From assembly GCA_934045905.1 (NCBI GenBank), contig OW203769.1:22661705-22725704 (forward strand): DNA of 64,000 nucleotides, written 5' to 3'. This stretch comes from Leuctra nigra. Its lineage: Eukaryota > Arthropoda > Insecta > Plecoptera > Leuctridae. Shown here in pieces: positions 34,601 through 45,400 of the stretch; the stretch's first letter is position 1; each line of letters begins with the position of its first letter. The notes under the pieces were generated by a model, which searched no databases, was not told where the DNA came from, and saw only the letters and a list, made by a program, of their open reading frames with translations. The translations under genes were made by a program, and so were the position numbers.

Positions 34601-35316
34601 CTATTGCGCGCGATCTCATGTTCTCGTACTGCCATATTGCAGCTCCACCGAAACATGCGGTGCTGAACTGCAGAACAGGAATAGTTCATTCAAAGACGCT
34701 CAACACAATTGAAAGATAATTAGGTATCAAACAATACGGAAACGTACGTACAGCTACTGTAAAACCTAGTGGTTTCCACAAGTTCCGTATGAGAATAGGC
34801 CCATTCTCAACGTGGACGCCTTCAAACGGAGTTGCAGCAGGTGGTGCGATTTGAAGTTTTGTATTGGACGATGACTTATTTGGCCACCTGGAATTTCTAT
34901 TTAATGTGCTTCTAAAACTTCTGGCAGGTGCTGTACACGACGATAGATATGGCGTCTGCCCGAAAGAAGCTTTACTTCCTCTGAAACAGTCGTCACGTGG
35001 GTTAAAATTAATATCTGTAGGGCCCCCAGAGGTAGAAGGGCAGATGCCCATTTCAATGATTTAAGAAGTGAGCTCATAAGCTAGTCGTTTTGGGGGTTCC
35101 TCCAATCATATTTGCAATGGTGGCATGCGTAAAAGAATCAATAAAACGGTATTTGTTGACATTAGAGAATGGCAATTGATAGTTTCAAGTTTTCAAGTTT
35201 TAAGTTTCAAGTTTGTTTTTATTTTTCCAAAGAACATGTTTATATATATATATATAAGACTAATATGGTTTTTTCTGATGACCTCAGAGAGGGTGATGAT
35301 AATTAATACCAACTGC

Positions 35317-35348
<32 letters not shown>

Positions 35349-35965
35349 CCCTAAGGAGATGACAAATTACCTCGTGGCAGGGAATATTTATGATTATGCT
35401 TTAGGTAGGTACTAGGTACCTACCTATAGTGACCCGCAGTCGATCTGTGGATTGGGATTTTCTTGAAAAACAGGTATTTTATGAACCCCTTAGCGATATC
35501 AACCCAAGAGAAGGCTCGGCATGAACAATGGGGCATGGTGCGCACGCAGGTAAAGCAGGGGACGGGAAAGTAAAAAGACCCTTTTCCAATCCACAGATCG
35601 ACTGCGGATGACTTTAGGTAGGTAGGTAGCTACCTAGAATACAGTGTAGCCAACCTAAATTATGTTACTTCTCTTCTCTCAAAGTCAGAATAACATTGTT
35701 CTAAGTGGCATTGGCTTGTCGTAATTTTTCCTCGATTACATCATTCCAAAAGTGTGCCACTGCAGTGCAACGAAAAATTGAGAAAATGGACTTTAATCCT
35801 TTTTCTCTGAGGAAATAAGGTATAGGAATCAATAAAGTCGCATTTTTGGCTCTGGATTAAGATTCAGACAAGTTCTAAAGGCGATCATGACAAGACCTCG
35901 CAATCATAACCTCACCTTTGGTACGCTAGATCTCCTAGATACAAAATCCCACGAATACCACTCAT
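28661..35965 (-). CDS. PARL: PARL, mitochondrial inner-membrane rhomboid protease (nine exons)
   Basis: Exons on the minus strand: 35916-35965, 34752-34980, 34542-34667, 33669-33816, 32842-32937, 32127-32251, 29768-29869, 29601-29698 and 28661-28754. All are GT/AG with matching phases, giving 355 residues (human PARL 379). PARL cleaves membrane substrates such as PINK1 and PGAM5 in the inner mitochondrial membrane. Matches include [68 protein letters not shown] and [17 protein letters not shown]. The catalytic Ser259 (GASG motif, split between exons 6 and 7) and His317 are both present. The N-terminal ~95 residues are Ser/Arg-rich and poorly conserved, as expected for a mitochondrial presequence. 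The start ATG at 35965 has an in-frame stop upstream. The exon 4 acceptor (GGCGACAG) lacks a pyrimidine tract and sits in a local duplication. Confidence 0.93.
29010..29171. repeat. Foldback MITE (AAGGTACGTTTAC ends)
   Basis: AAGGTACGTTTAC and GTAAACGTACCTT close an imperfect hairpin in PARL's last intron, with CGCTGGCGCT and AACGCCAGCGCT also pairing inside. Confidence 0.65.
29430..29581. repeat. Foldback MITE (CTGGGGGCTTATTCTCGAAA ends)
   Basis: The ends CTGGGGGCTTATTCTCGAAA and TTTCGAGAATAAGCCCCCAG are perfect inverses, and TTATCACGTCAT/ATGACGTGATAA continues the stem. It lies in PARL's last intron, 20 bp from exon 8. Confidence 0.75.
29971..30094. repeat. Foldback MITE (GGGTAGTTATT ends)
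   Basis: GGGTAGTTATTCTATC... pairs with ...TTATTAACTACCC, and CCCAAATACGATTC pairs with GAATCGTATTTGGG. It directly abuts the next element. Confidence 0.7.
30093..30221. repeat. Foldback MITE (GGGGCCCTATTCTAGAACGA ends)
   Basis: CAGGGGCCCTATTCTAGAACG pairs with CGTTCCAGAATAGGCCCCC, with ACGAAAACG/CGTTTTCGT continuing the stem. It is adjacent to the element at 29971-30094 in PARL intron 6. Confidence 0.75.
30493..31885. mobile_element. hAT-like non-autonomous element, with an internal foldback
   Basis: The left end CAGCGGTCGCCAACCTTTTG followed by GCGGACCAC matches the style of hAT ends. Near 31845-31880 GCGGACCACC occurs twice, but a clean right end was not found. Inside, 30758-31652 is bounded by TTATAGGTAGAGCCAGTTTT and its inverse, enclosing AT-rich sequence and a ~60-codon plus-strand frame (from 31355, [12 protein letters not shown]) that I cannot assign. 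A GC-rich hairpin at 30610-30680 resembles one in the hAT MITE at 52041-53007. It lies in PARL intron 6. Confidence 0.5.
31955..31973. repeat. Poly-G run
   Basis: An uninterrupted run of about 18-19 G in PARL intron 6. Its length is unreliable in any assembly. Confidence 0.8.
32258..32398. repeat. ~28 bp minisatellite abutting PARL exon 6
   Basis: Five copies of a unit containing ATCCAACAGGTGGTGATTGC begin 7 bp from the splice acceptor of PARL exon 6 (32251). Confidence 0.88.
32436..32593. mobile_element. TA-flanked mariner/pogo-type MITE
   Basis: CAGTGGAACCTCTTTAGTACG and its inverse bound a 158 bp element flanked by TA on each side. The CAGT end and TA duplication fit Tc1/mariner-pogo derivatives. 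It lies in PARL intron 5. Confidence 0.8.
33801..33928. repeat. Tandem duplication (period 67) across the PARL exon 4 acceptor
   Basis: ACCAGTTGTGCACCT...CCCTAATAGCGACGGGTCACA...TTATTTTAC occurs twice in tandem. The first copy contains the used acceptor and the first 16 exon bases. The second is diverged (about 8 differences) and still carries an AG at the equivalent place. Confidence 0.8.
34050..34170. repeat. Fragment related to the foldback at 46150-46363
   Basis: Shares GCTCTTATTTCATTG, then ATTGATTGTCAAGGAAC, then CAGCCAATC with the MITE in SLC18B1 intron 7. The outer arms are not evident here, so it is a decayed copy. Confidence 0.55.
35433..35608. repeat. Foldback MITE (CCCGCAGTCGATCTGTGGAT ends)
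   Basis: CCGCAGTCGATCTGTGGATT is repeated in inverse (AATCCACAGATCGACTGCGG), with about 125 bp of unpaired centre. It lies in PARL intron 1, flanked by GTAGGTACCTA-rich sequence. Confidence 0.8.
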
Positions 35966-38900
35966 TTTGCGGTAATTAATTGTAAGTTATATTCAATGAC
36001 TATGTTCAAAAGCGTATCATGTTCAACATGAATACTTAAAACAAAATATTTCACCAATATTTCAATTTTTCACATCCACCACATCTGTCAAAACCTTCGT
36101 CTCCTCCGTCTCCTCGGCAGTCGGCTCGTTATTTCAATTTTGTGATGTTGGCTACCTTGCTTTTAGGGCCTTGGCGGGCGATTTGTTTTTCAACAAGTTT
36201 GAAACTTGAATTTTCCCACTTTTATTAAAATATTATTATTATCCAATGGGTCAACTTTTACTGATTAAGATTGAATGGCGTTAGCTACGAATTTATAAAT
36301 AGTTTGAAACTTCAAGATGTAGTAGAAATTTGGACACATATTTATTACTAGATGGGATTAACTTATTTTAAATTTTTTAGCATCGCTGGCCCAGTTTCCA
36401 TAATTGTTGCATCACAAGGCCTAATTGCAACAAGACAAATATGCTATCAAACAGTAAATCACTTAAATAGATAATTCAAACTATTATATTTAGGATTAAG
36501 TAAAAGCTACATTTTATCGTTAATCGATTTGCACACAAATCCTAATAATCCAAATTTGTTTAAGTCAAATTTATGATGATTTAGGTATGTAGGTTCTAAA
36601 GAACCAATATCCCATGATGGTAAAATAAAACTATGGATTTATTTGTAACATTACTTTAATTAGTATCAGTCAATGATTTACAGAATAAATTGTATACTAG
36701 AACATCATCATTAATTAATCTGCTGATGACAATAACTTGCATCATATTGACAAGTCACCTGCTAGCATGCAACATGTGGTCTCTCCAACTTAAAAACTAC
36801 CCCCGATGGCACTTGAAAACTATGACAGAAGAAGCTCGGGGTTGCTTATAGCAACTCGACAAGAATATCCGACCAATGCTAAGGATACATGTAAAACCAT
36901 TGTATCAGTTTTAACAGTTACGAGAATTGAAATTCTTTTTCCAGAGACACATTTCAAAGTATTCATAAACATTAAAAAAACAAACTATACCTACTAGGAA
37001 AACACAAATCAAACTAAGTACACAATAATATGTGCTTATGTAGATTCCTACCTACAACAACACAATGAAATAAGTAAAGAATTCTTATTTCATTTTACAA
37101 TTGATTATGTAGGTTATGGTAAACTGACCATAATTGACTAATTGTATGATCAACACAATATTAAAAGTTACACTCTTGCCTGGTGTTTTCTTTTCGTTTG
37201 TAATTGGAAAGGAAACGTTGAAATGTGTCTGTGGAAAACCTAAGATAAAGCAGGCTAAAACGAGTGCTCTAAACAATCACAGAAGTACTTATGTCTAGGA
37301 AGATGTATACGCTTTAAATAGAAGTACAACGTAACATTTAAATTACCTATGACAATATTGCGTAACATTAAAGTACATTTGGCAGATCATTGTTCAGTAT
37401 TACCTAGTTTGATTAATTAGTTGGGATGACATAGTACTTCTATTTGATGAATGAATGAATTAATGAGTTTTGTATGTCACTAAGACATCCAGATCTATTC
37501 GTATCCACAACTTGTTGGTAATGCTATTTGTATCCATTTAGTATCTAATTTCTTTTATTTGCTTCATCACAATTCAATATTTATCATATTATGAGCTACC
37601 ATAGATTCTACAAAAATAGCAGTGCTGTGTACTTTGAGACCAGCTGCCGCATCAATAAATAACAGAAAACAATCTTTAAAAGATGAAACAATCCACAACC
37701 TGTCTTCTCACTTGACCGAACAAATGTACTAGCATTTCATTTCCAGTTTATTCCTTATTTACCGACAGGTTGTCACATAGCAGCCAATTCATAGACTTTT
37801 GGAACCCGAGAATATCAATTAAATTAAAACCTCTAGTTGCCAAGAATATCACAAGATATCAATCATGTTTCATCGCATTGTGGACCAGACAAAAACGCAG
37901 TACCAAATATTTGAGCTCTGGTAGTAACTTTACCATTCGTTACGCAGCACCTACCTCCTTGGCAAAAACATACTAATTATTAGTTTCGTTTCACTGGTCT
38001 CGGCATAGCTTAATCCTAGAGTACCCGCTTCTTGAAATAATATTGCTTTATTCTTACTTCATGTTAACTACTACCTATCTTAATTCTTAGGAGTTGTGCA
38101 AACAATTTCAATTCGAAGCCGAACCACGGCACGTTACTTACGAAGATGTTGCAAAACAATACTTTTAAACTACACCTACACCACTAATTTTAGCATTTTA
38201 ATATCATTCTCAAAACCGGATCGAGGTGGCCTCCAAAATAAGCTTTACCCATGTTATGCAGCAACCTCATTCAACTACATACTGCTTGTTTAAGATCTGC
38301 TCCTCTTCTAGACATTTTGTTAACGCATCAAACCTCAAGTTCATGACTGGTTCGGCTCAGAATATCACAGTTAACGCAATTTCTACTAAATCTCGTAACT
38401 TGCCGAACTTGGAGCAATAGTCAGTCGAAATATTACTAATGACTCCGTCATACTCGTACCTACATAATTAATTAGTAAATATACTTTCCAACCGTGAACT
38501 CTCCCACTATGACCTACATAAAAATAAATATAAGTAAATAACGAAGTCAATAAATGACGGGGCAAGGCTAAGTGGCAAGATTCATCGTGGGCTCGAATAC
38601 CAAGCAAATTGACAAGACGGCCAAGTCTGCAAAAAAGTCTTCAAAACACTAGGCGTTTAACATAAAAATATCTCTACATTTTATAAAAGTTGATTTAAAA
38701 TTTGCAAAATTTAGATTTAGTTATAAAACAGCAAAGAGGTAATAAGGGTACTTGAAAGTCTCTAGTAATTTAGTAAGCGTTACGATTGAAACGGTAAGAA
38801 GAGCATTTTTAAGAACATGGCAAATGGGAGCAAATATATTGCATAATTCCAGCATACAGAAAAGCCAAAGCAGCTAAGGTTTGTTGAAACATAGAATATT

Positions 38901-39452
38901 TCATAGAGTAGGAAGATGTTTATAATTTATATACATGAAAAGTCCAAACGCCAAGTGTTCTAAAAACTAATTTTCAAGCAGTGGCTCTTACTGTAGCATA
39001 TAGAATACATGTCGACATGTCATGCAATCACTTACTTTGTGTTGTGCAAGATATATCATGCAGTGTAACTGGAAGAGAGGGAGATTGAAACATCTAAAAG
39101 TACCGAGCAAACCTTCTCTGTATCATGGACCTCGACTCGCACAAAACTACCCTTAAAATAGAAAGCTCCGTCGCAGCCTGTGACCTCAACTTTCTGAAAT
39201 CTATGTCGACTAAGTATTTTACGTATTGCTTTGAGTAAATTCAGATCAATATTCCAGGGAACTTCAGCTTTCAGTTTCCACATTTTTCTAACATCGTTGG
39301 CATTGTTAAAGAAACGGACCAGAGTTGGTGGTCATCAAAATGGGAAAATAGTTACAGAAAACGGTCCCAATATTTGCATCTGTCGTTACCTTGAACCAAC
39401 CATAGCAGTAGTTTGAGTTGTACTTCTGCTCCGGTTTGTGTCAAGTTAACGT
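35966..39452. other. Intergenic region between PARL and the SLC18B1-like gene
   Basis: About 3.5 kb of AT-rich sequence with no exon, RNA gene or complete mobile element that I can support. The right-hand part should include the 3' UTR of the SLC18B1-like gene, and the first few hundred bases the PARL promoter. Confidence 0.5.
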
Positions 39453-42400
39453 CTACACCTCGCACGCGCCGCCGGCCGTGATCGCCACGAGGATCCTCGT
39501 CTCTCCGCACCGCTTCTGCTGAGAGCCGCCGCTCAGCCGCTCGTAGTATTGCACCTTCTCCCGTGTGTAGAGATCGTTTTCGCCGCTGCTAGAGATGAGC
39601 GGACTGTCCTCCCGCTCGTACGACTCTGTCGTGTCCGCGTCGTCGCCCGCTTCCCAGTCGTCCCGCTCCCACGAGCCGCCTGCTGGCTCGCTGATGCCGC
39701 TGTCGGTGCTGCCCTCGGACTTCTCAACGACGCAGCTCTCCTTCACGGAGAAGAAGATCATCGCCACCACCGCCTGCGACAATCAGAGGATACTTAAACA
39801 TTCATTCATTGCAATTACATCTACAAATATAGTAGATAACATGTGTAGTACATAGTAGATAATTCATGTTTTATTCAAATAATTTCCTACTAAAACTTCA
39901 ATTCAAAATGATGGCAAAGTTTGTTGTACACAGATCAAGTCTGTATGATTTATTAAGAAGGTCTGCAGCCACTCACCAGGGTGAAAGTGAGAGCAGCCAT
40001 GACGGTCGAGCAAACCGGGAAGCCGTAATGCTGCAGGAGAACTCCACCGAGCAACGGACCAATCACTTCACTGAAACATTATGGAAAACAGCTCTTTACA
40101 ACATGGACATTGAAAGAAAATGTCTACTTTTACAACAGGAATGCCATTAATATGTAAACAATGAAGCTCTCATGGCTACTTGTTTATGGGTATGGGATGA
40201 TTTACTCTGCATTTAACTTCACACTGTTTTGCAACTAGTCTAATGCAACAGATGGAGTATTATGCATATGGTGGATGAGGAGGGATGGTTGTGATCATTA
40301 TTAGAGAGCAAGTCTTTCCTACTAGAACTTGCCTCTTCACTGAGAAACCACGAAAACTCCTCCGTCAGGAAGTTCGGCTGTGGGAATCGACCCAGAGAGC
40401 AAGTCCAGACGTTATGCCTGAACTTACTTGAAGTGACTGACAATTGTTGGGAATAGACAACACATGCGATGCGACTCACCCCAGCGAGTACATACACGAC
40501 CAGATCCCAGCGACCATGCTGTACGTAGCCAAGCCATCCGTGCATCCTCCCTCACTGCAAACAAGATCACAAAGAGTTCTTTAACTTATAAAGTACAGTA
40601 TTCTTAGTTCAAGCTATTCATAGCTTACACAATAACTTATCAGTGCAGTTGCTCTTTCAATGAGGGCGGACATTACTAGGAAGACATCTGACAGGGCAGA
40701 TTTAATTAATTTATAAATGGAGGTCAATCGTTAGACTTTTGTAAAAGGAATGATTTCTATGCACATTTAATATTTCTCCGGACACTACAATAAGGAACTC
40801 TTTTAAGGTGGCTGCATATCACGTGACTTTTCAACCAAAAAGCTACACATTTTCATTTGGAAGGGTTCAGTTTAGCAAATACTTTTCACTCATCAGATAA
40901 GTTAGGACACATCTGTTGGAACTTATCTACGCAGAAAAGAACTGCGAAAATAACTTATTAGATGATTTTACTTCCTTGCACCTAAATATTCTCAAATCAA
41001 GACCTGAAGTTTAAGGAAATCCTATGAGTTGCCAAGAACAGCAAACTTTAATCTAATAAAAGGGCACATATGCATCACAAACCTGACACAATTTTGCCAA
41101 CAAAACATGCGCTCTTTCTTCATCTTTCCAACGAAATGTTGAGATATTAATTATATCCACTATTATGAATGTAATATTTAAAATAACAGCACTGGGTTTT
41201 GACAGCTTTCAAACGCGTACGTATACACGAAATTTGTGTTGTTTTTATTATAAAATCACTGCAAAATTAAATAATATTGACTGCAAATATTGATAAGCTC
41301 CAGTATGCAGTGATTTTCCTTCATAAATCACCTTGGATTACTCAACTTGAACGATGTAAGGTATGTACTCATAGGTAACTATTTCTTTTGATCGGATGTA
41401 GAGAAATAAAGTCACGTGATATGTATTGGCCTTAAGTTATAGAATGGATTAAAAATGTGAAATATTGAAAGTATAAATGTCAAGGATGTACCTTATTAAC
41501 TCGTGTATAAGACGCAATTATATGTCAATATTTTGATTCTGAAAACAGCCTCTGCGTCTGCGTCTTATAAACTTATAAACTGCGTCTTATACACGCATAC
41601 CCAGCTTTTTTCCCAGTAAATCCAAGGTGGATGTTTGTAAACAGAGCTGTGGTAGACTGCCACATATTGTCTATCTCTGCCTTTCCCTCTCACTCTGTCT
41701 GGACTACTCATACTGTGTCTAGACACAACATTATTAACATATTAAATGTGTGCAACAAAATGTTTTCCCTTGCATTTAGATCAGGACACAAAATATATGT
41801 TTACATCTGAAAAACATTGCTCTGACAGGCATAAAATAGACTAAACACTGTTGAATGGCGATCTTAATGGAAGGGGAGGAGAGGAGTTGGGTTTGTTTTG
41901 GAATGCAGAGGAATGGCAGGTGCATGCCTCTTAGAGCAAGCAACAGCTGCTGGGAAGAGACTCCCCTCCCCCTTTTCTCAAAAGCAGGAAATTACTGTTT
42001 GTTTACAACAAGTTGGCAGTGATTTTCATTCAAATAGCTCAGTTAGCTGGAAAACCAACATTTAGATGGATATCATGTATACAAACACACAATGTTTTTC
42101 ATCATTTTACTGCGTCTTATACATGCATGCTAAGTGTTTTCTTAAAATAGACTTCTCAAAACAAGGGTGCGTCTTATACTTGAGTGCGTCTTATACACGA
42201 GTTAATACGGTAGGTACACAAAAAAAACATTATTATAGTGGGATGCATCCTAATCAAGTAAAGATTGATAGAAATCTCCGAATTTTAAAATTATTTAACC
42301 TTGTTTTAAAACAGTAATATCGGCACTGACGTCATTGGGCTCAGCATTGCCATGGCAACAAAGTATTAATCATAGTTACACATTGTTGTGGACTTAGAAA

Positions 42401-45400
42401 TGGCATCACCGTGCTCATATATGTCCTACCTACATTGATTTTCCTGCCAAAATGTAACATGAAATTTTAATTTGATAATTTATGAATGAAAATGTTAAGT
42501 TTTCGGGTGAAAAGTGTATATTTGTCATTATTTTTTGTGTTAATAATTACAAATTCAAATTTTTTTAAAATTTTTTTTTTTTTTTTTAGACTTTTCTATT
42601 TGAGAAAATAAGGAACACGACTGACCTCTGGTGGATTCTTTGGTACTAGCCATAAGACGGATAATGGAGGATATCACGGTGATATTTATATAAATAAAAT
42701 AAAATTATATTAAATTTGCTTTATGAACTAAAGTTTAGTTGTTTGTTATGGCTGAAAAAGTTAATACTAGTAACTAATTATTAAACTAAATGTAAATTTA
42801 AATTGTTTCTCCTTTTTCACTGCCCTAATATGGAAATACGAACGTCAAAATAAAAAAGAGCATTTAAAAAGTTTCCTGCCAGAAGTGGCTCCATCACGTA
42901 TCGCTTATTTGCTTGAATTGTAGGTACCTAGTTAACACTGTCAAACCCAGATATGACAGCTATTCCCATTTGTGAAAACAAAGAGTGACACTACAATGCA
43001 AACTATTGACCATCCAAATAAAGTAGCAGCTTCTACGTCGGACTTCTACTTACATGGCGCTCTCCAGAAGGCTTTGAAACGTGGGCAGCAGAGTCAGTGC
43101 CACTGAGATTCCCAGTATTGACAGCGCAACCAAGTTCAACCAGATGGTGCTGGAACAGAGTATTGTGATAAGTAGACTTTCTCATGCAAACAAGATAGGT
43201 ACTGTTTAAATATCATCTGAGATTCCCAGTATTGACAGCGCAACCAAGTTCAACCAGATGGTGCTGGAACAGAGTATTGTGATAAGTAGACTCTTCTCAT
43301 GCAAACAAGATAGGTACTGTTTAAATATCATCTGAGATTCCCAGTATTGACAGCGCAACCAAGTTCAACCAGATGGTGCTGGAACAGAGTATTGTGATAA
43401 GTAGACTCTTCTCATGCAAACAAGATAGGTACTGTTTAAATATCATCTGAGATTCCCAGTATTGACAGTGCAACCAAGTTCAACCAGATGGTGCTGGAAC
43501 ACAGTATTGTGATAAGTAGACTTTCTCATGCCAACAAGATACTGTTTAAATATCATCTGACGATAGGATAGAGTATAATCAGGGGATATATCAGGAGGTA
43601 TACCTATAATCTAGTCGGTTTCCCCAAATTAATTTTGTTTAAATGGTTTGACGTTGATTGGGAGATGATACTACATAGTATGTAGGATGAAGGAAAGGAA
43701 ATGATTGTAACAAAAGGCACTTTCCCCTCAATTGCTGCCTCAGTCTTTACTGAGGATAACAAGATAGCATCTAATGGCGTTTTCCACAAGCCTCACTTGG
43801 GTTGCACTGAAATGACGTCACGATACAAAACTCAATGCAGGTTTTAAACTGAGTGTAGAACTAGTGCAGCCAGTGGAAAACACCATTAGATTAGCCACAG
43901 GTACTGAATCAGGGTCTCTTGATTGACAGTCAATTCATTGCACCTGATCCAATTTTCTTTAATATGTCCAGACCACAACCTTCTTAATGCGTTTCCTTTT
44001 CCTGCTCTTGAATGGGAGCATAATTGTGGAAATGAGCTTTCGTCTACGAAAATAGATGTTTGTTGACAAGCTATTTGCTTCGGTAGGCAGGAAAATAATG
44101 TAGGTACTATTAATTAAATAAGGGGTGCATAGTAATTAAGTGGTTGGTAAAGTACAGATTTTGTCTCTCTATACATTGGAAATGTACAGATTATTGAGCG
44201 TAGTTTTAGGCCAAATTTGGAACTACACTTTTAATGACAGAAGGAAATGAGGAAAATGATTGTAGAAGGCAGTGGTCCAGACTAAATCCCTCCTTCAGAA
44301 TGACAACCGAGTGTTTGAACTGTAGCTTACTTCTTCAAGAACGGGAGCAGCGGTGACGGACCGAGCAGTAGCAGCCCGCCCGTGCAGATGAACAGACCCC
44401 AGACCATCATGGACCAATGGTTGTTGAGCTTGTCCGCCAGCCAGCCCCACACCGGGCTGAAGATTCCGTACAGAGCCGAGAACATCAGGAAGATGAGGCC
44501 CACTTTCTCAGCAGTCAAGTTGAACTGCAACAGAGCATTCCTCGTCTCAAATCACATTCCTCATCTCAAATCACATTCTTCGGCTATAATCACATTCCTC
44601 GTCTCAAATCACATTCCTCAGCTCAAATCACATTCCTTCTCTCAAATCATACGACCATTGCAATTCACTGCAAGCTATGAAATTATATATATCATGATCC
44701 AAAAAATGTCAAACGAAGTCAAAAGACAAGTACACATTTGTGCTATAATTACCTCAACAGACAGTGGTTAATTTGTAAAATAATAATTGGGTGGATGCAC
44801 AACGATTGTTAAAAGAAACATGTTTTTCTTTATCTAACGAGGGTCTGAGGGTGCATAGCACTGTGAAAATTTTGAAGGAATTAATTCGATGGATTTCTAT
44901 GCGATTTTTACACAATTTTAAGCCATTTTTTTCTCCGACAAATAAGTGGGTGGACGTTTCCACCCTGAAGGGAATGTTTCTGCCCCTAAATTAGACTCTG
45001 TTCAGCTATTTATTTCTGTATATTGTATTGTACTGAAATTTTGAACATTACAATATAATGCCACCTGAACAGGAGGTTAATTCTCAATGAAGATGTAACT
45101 TATTAATTATTAATGGACCAGGTCCCAACATGGATTGTATAGTATATTTAACTAACTTTAAAGTACAATCAGATATAAAATTAAAATAATATTCTCCAGA
45201 ACTGTTATCAATATCATTCAAGAATATGGTTTTAAAATTCTGGGCCAAGTTATTTATTACATGACACAAGTAACCACTGATATGACAGGTTCATAGAAAA
45301 CCAATATGATAAGCCTACAGTTAAGTGATAACAATGACATAACGTATGATATTACTAGTTATCAGTTTTCATGTGTCCAGTTTGGTTAAAATAAGTGTGT

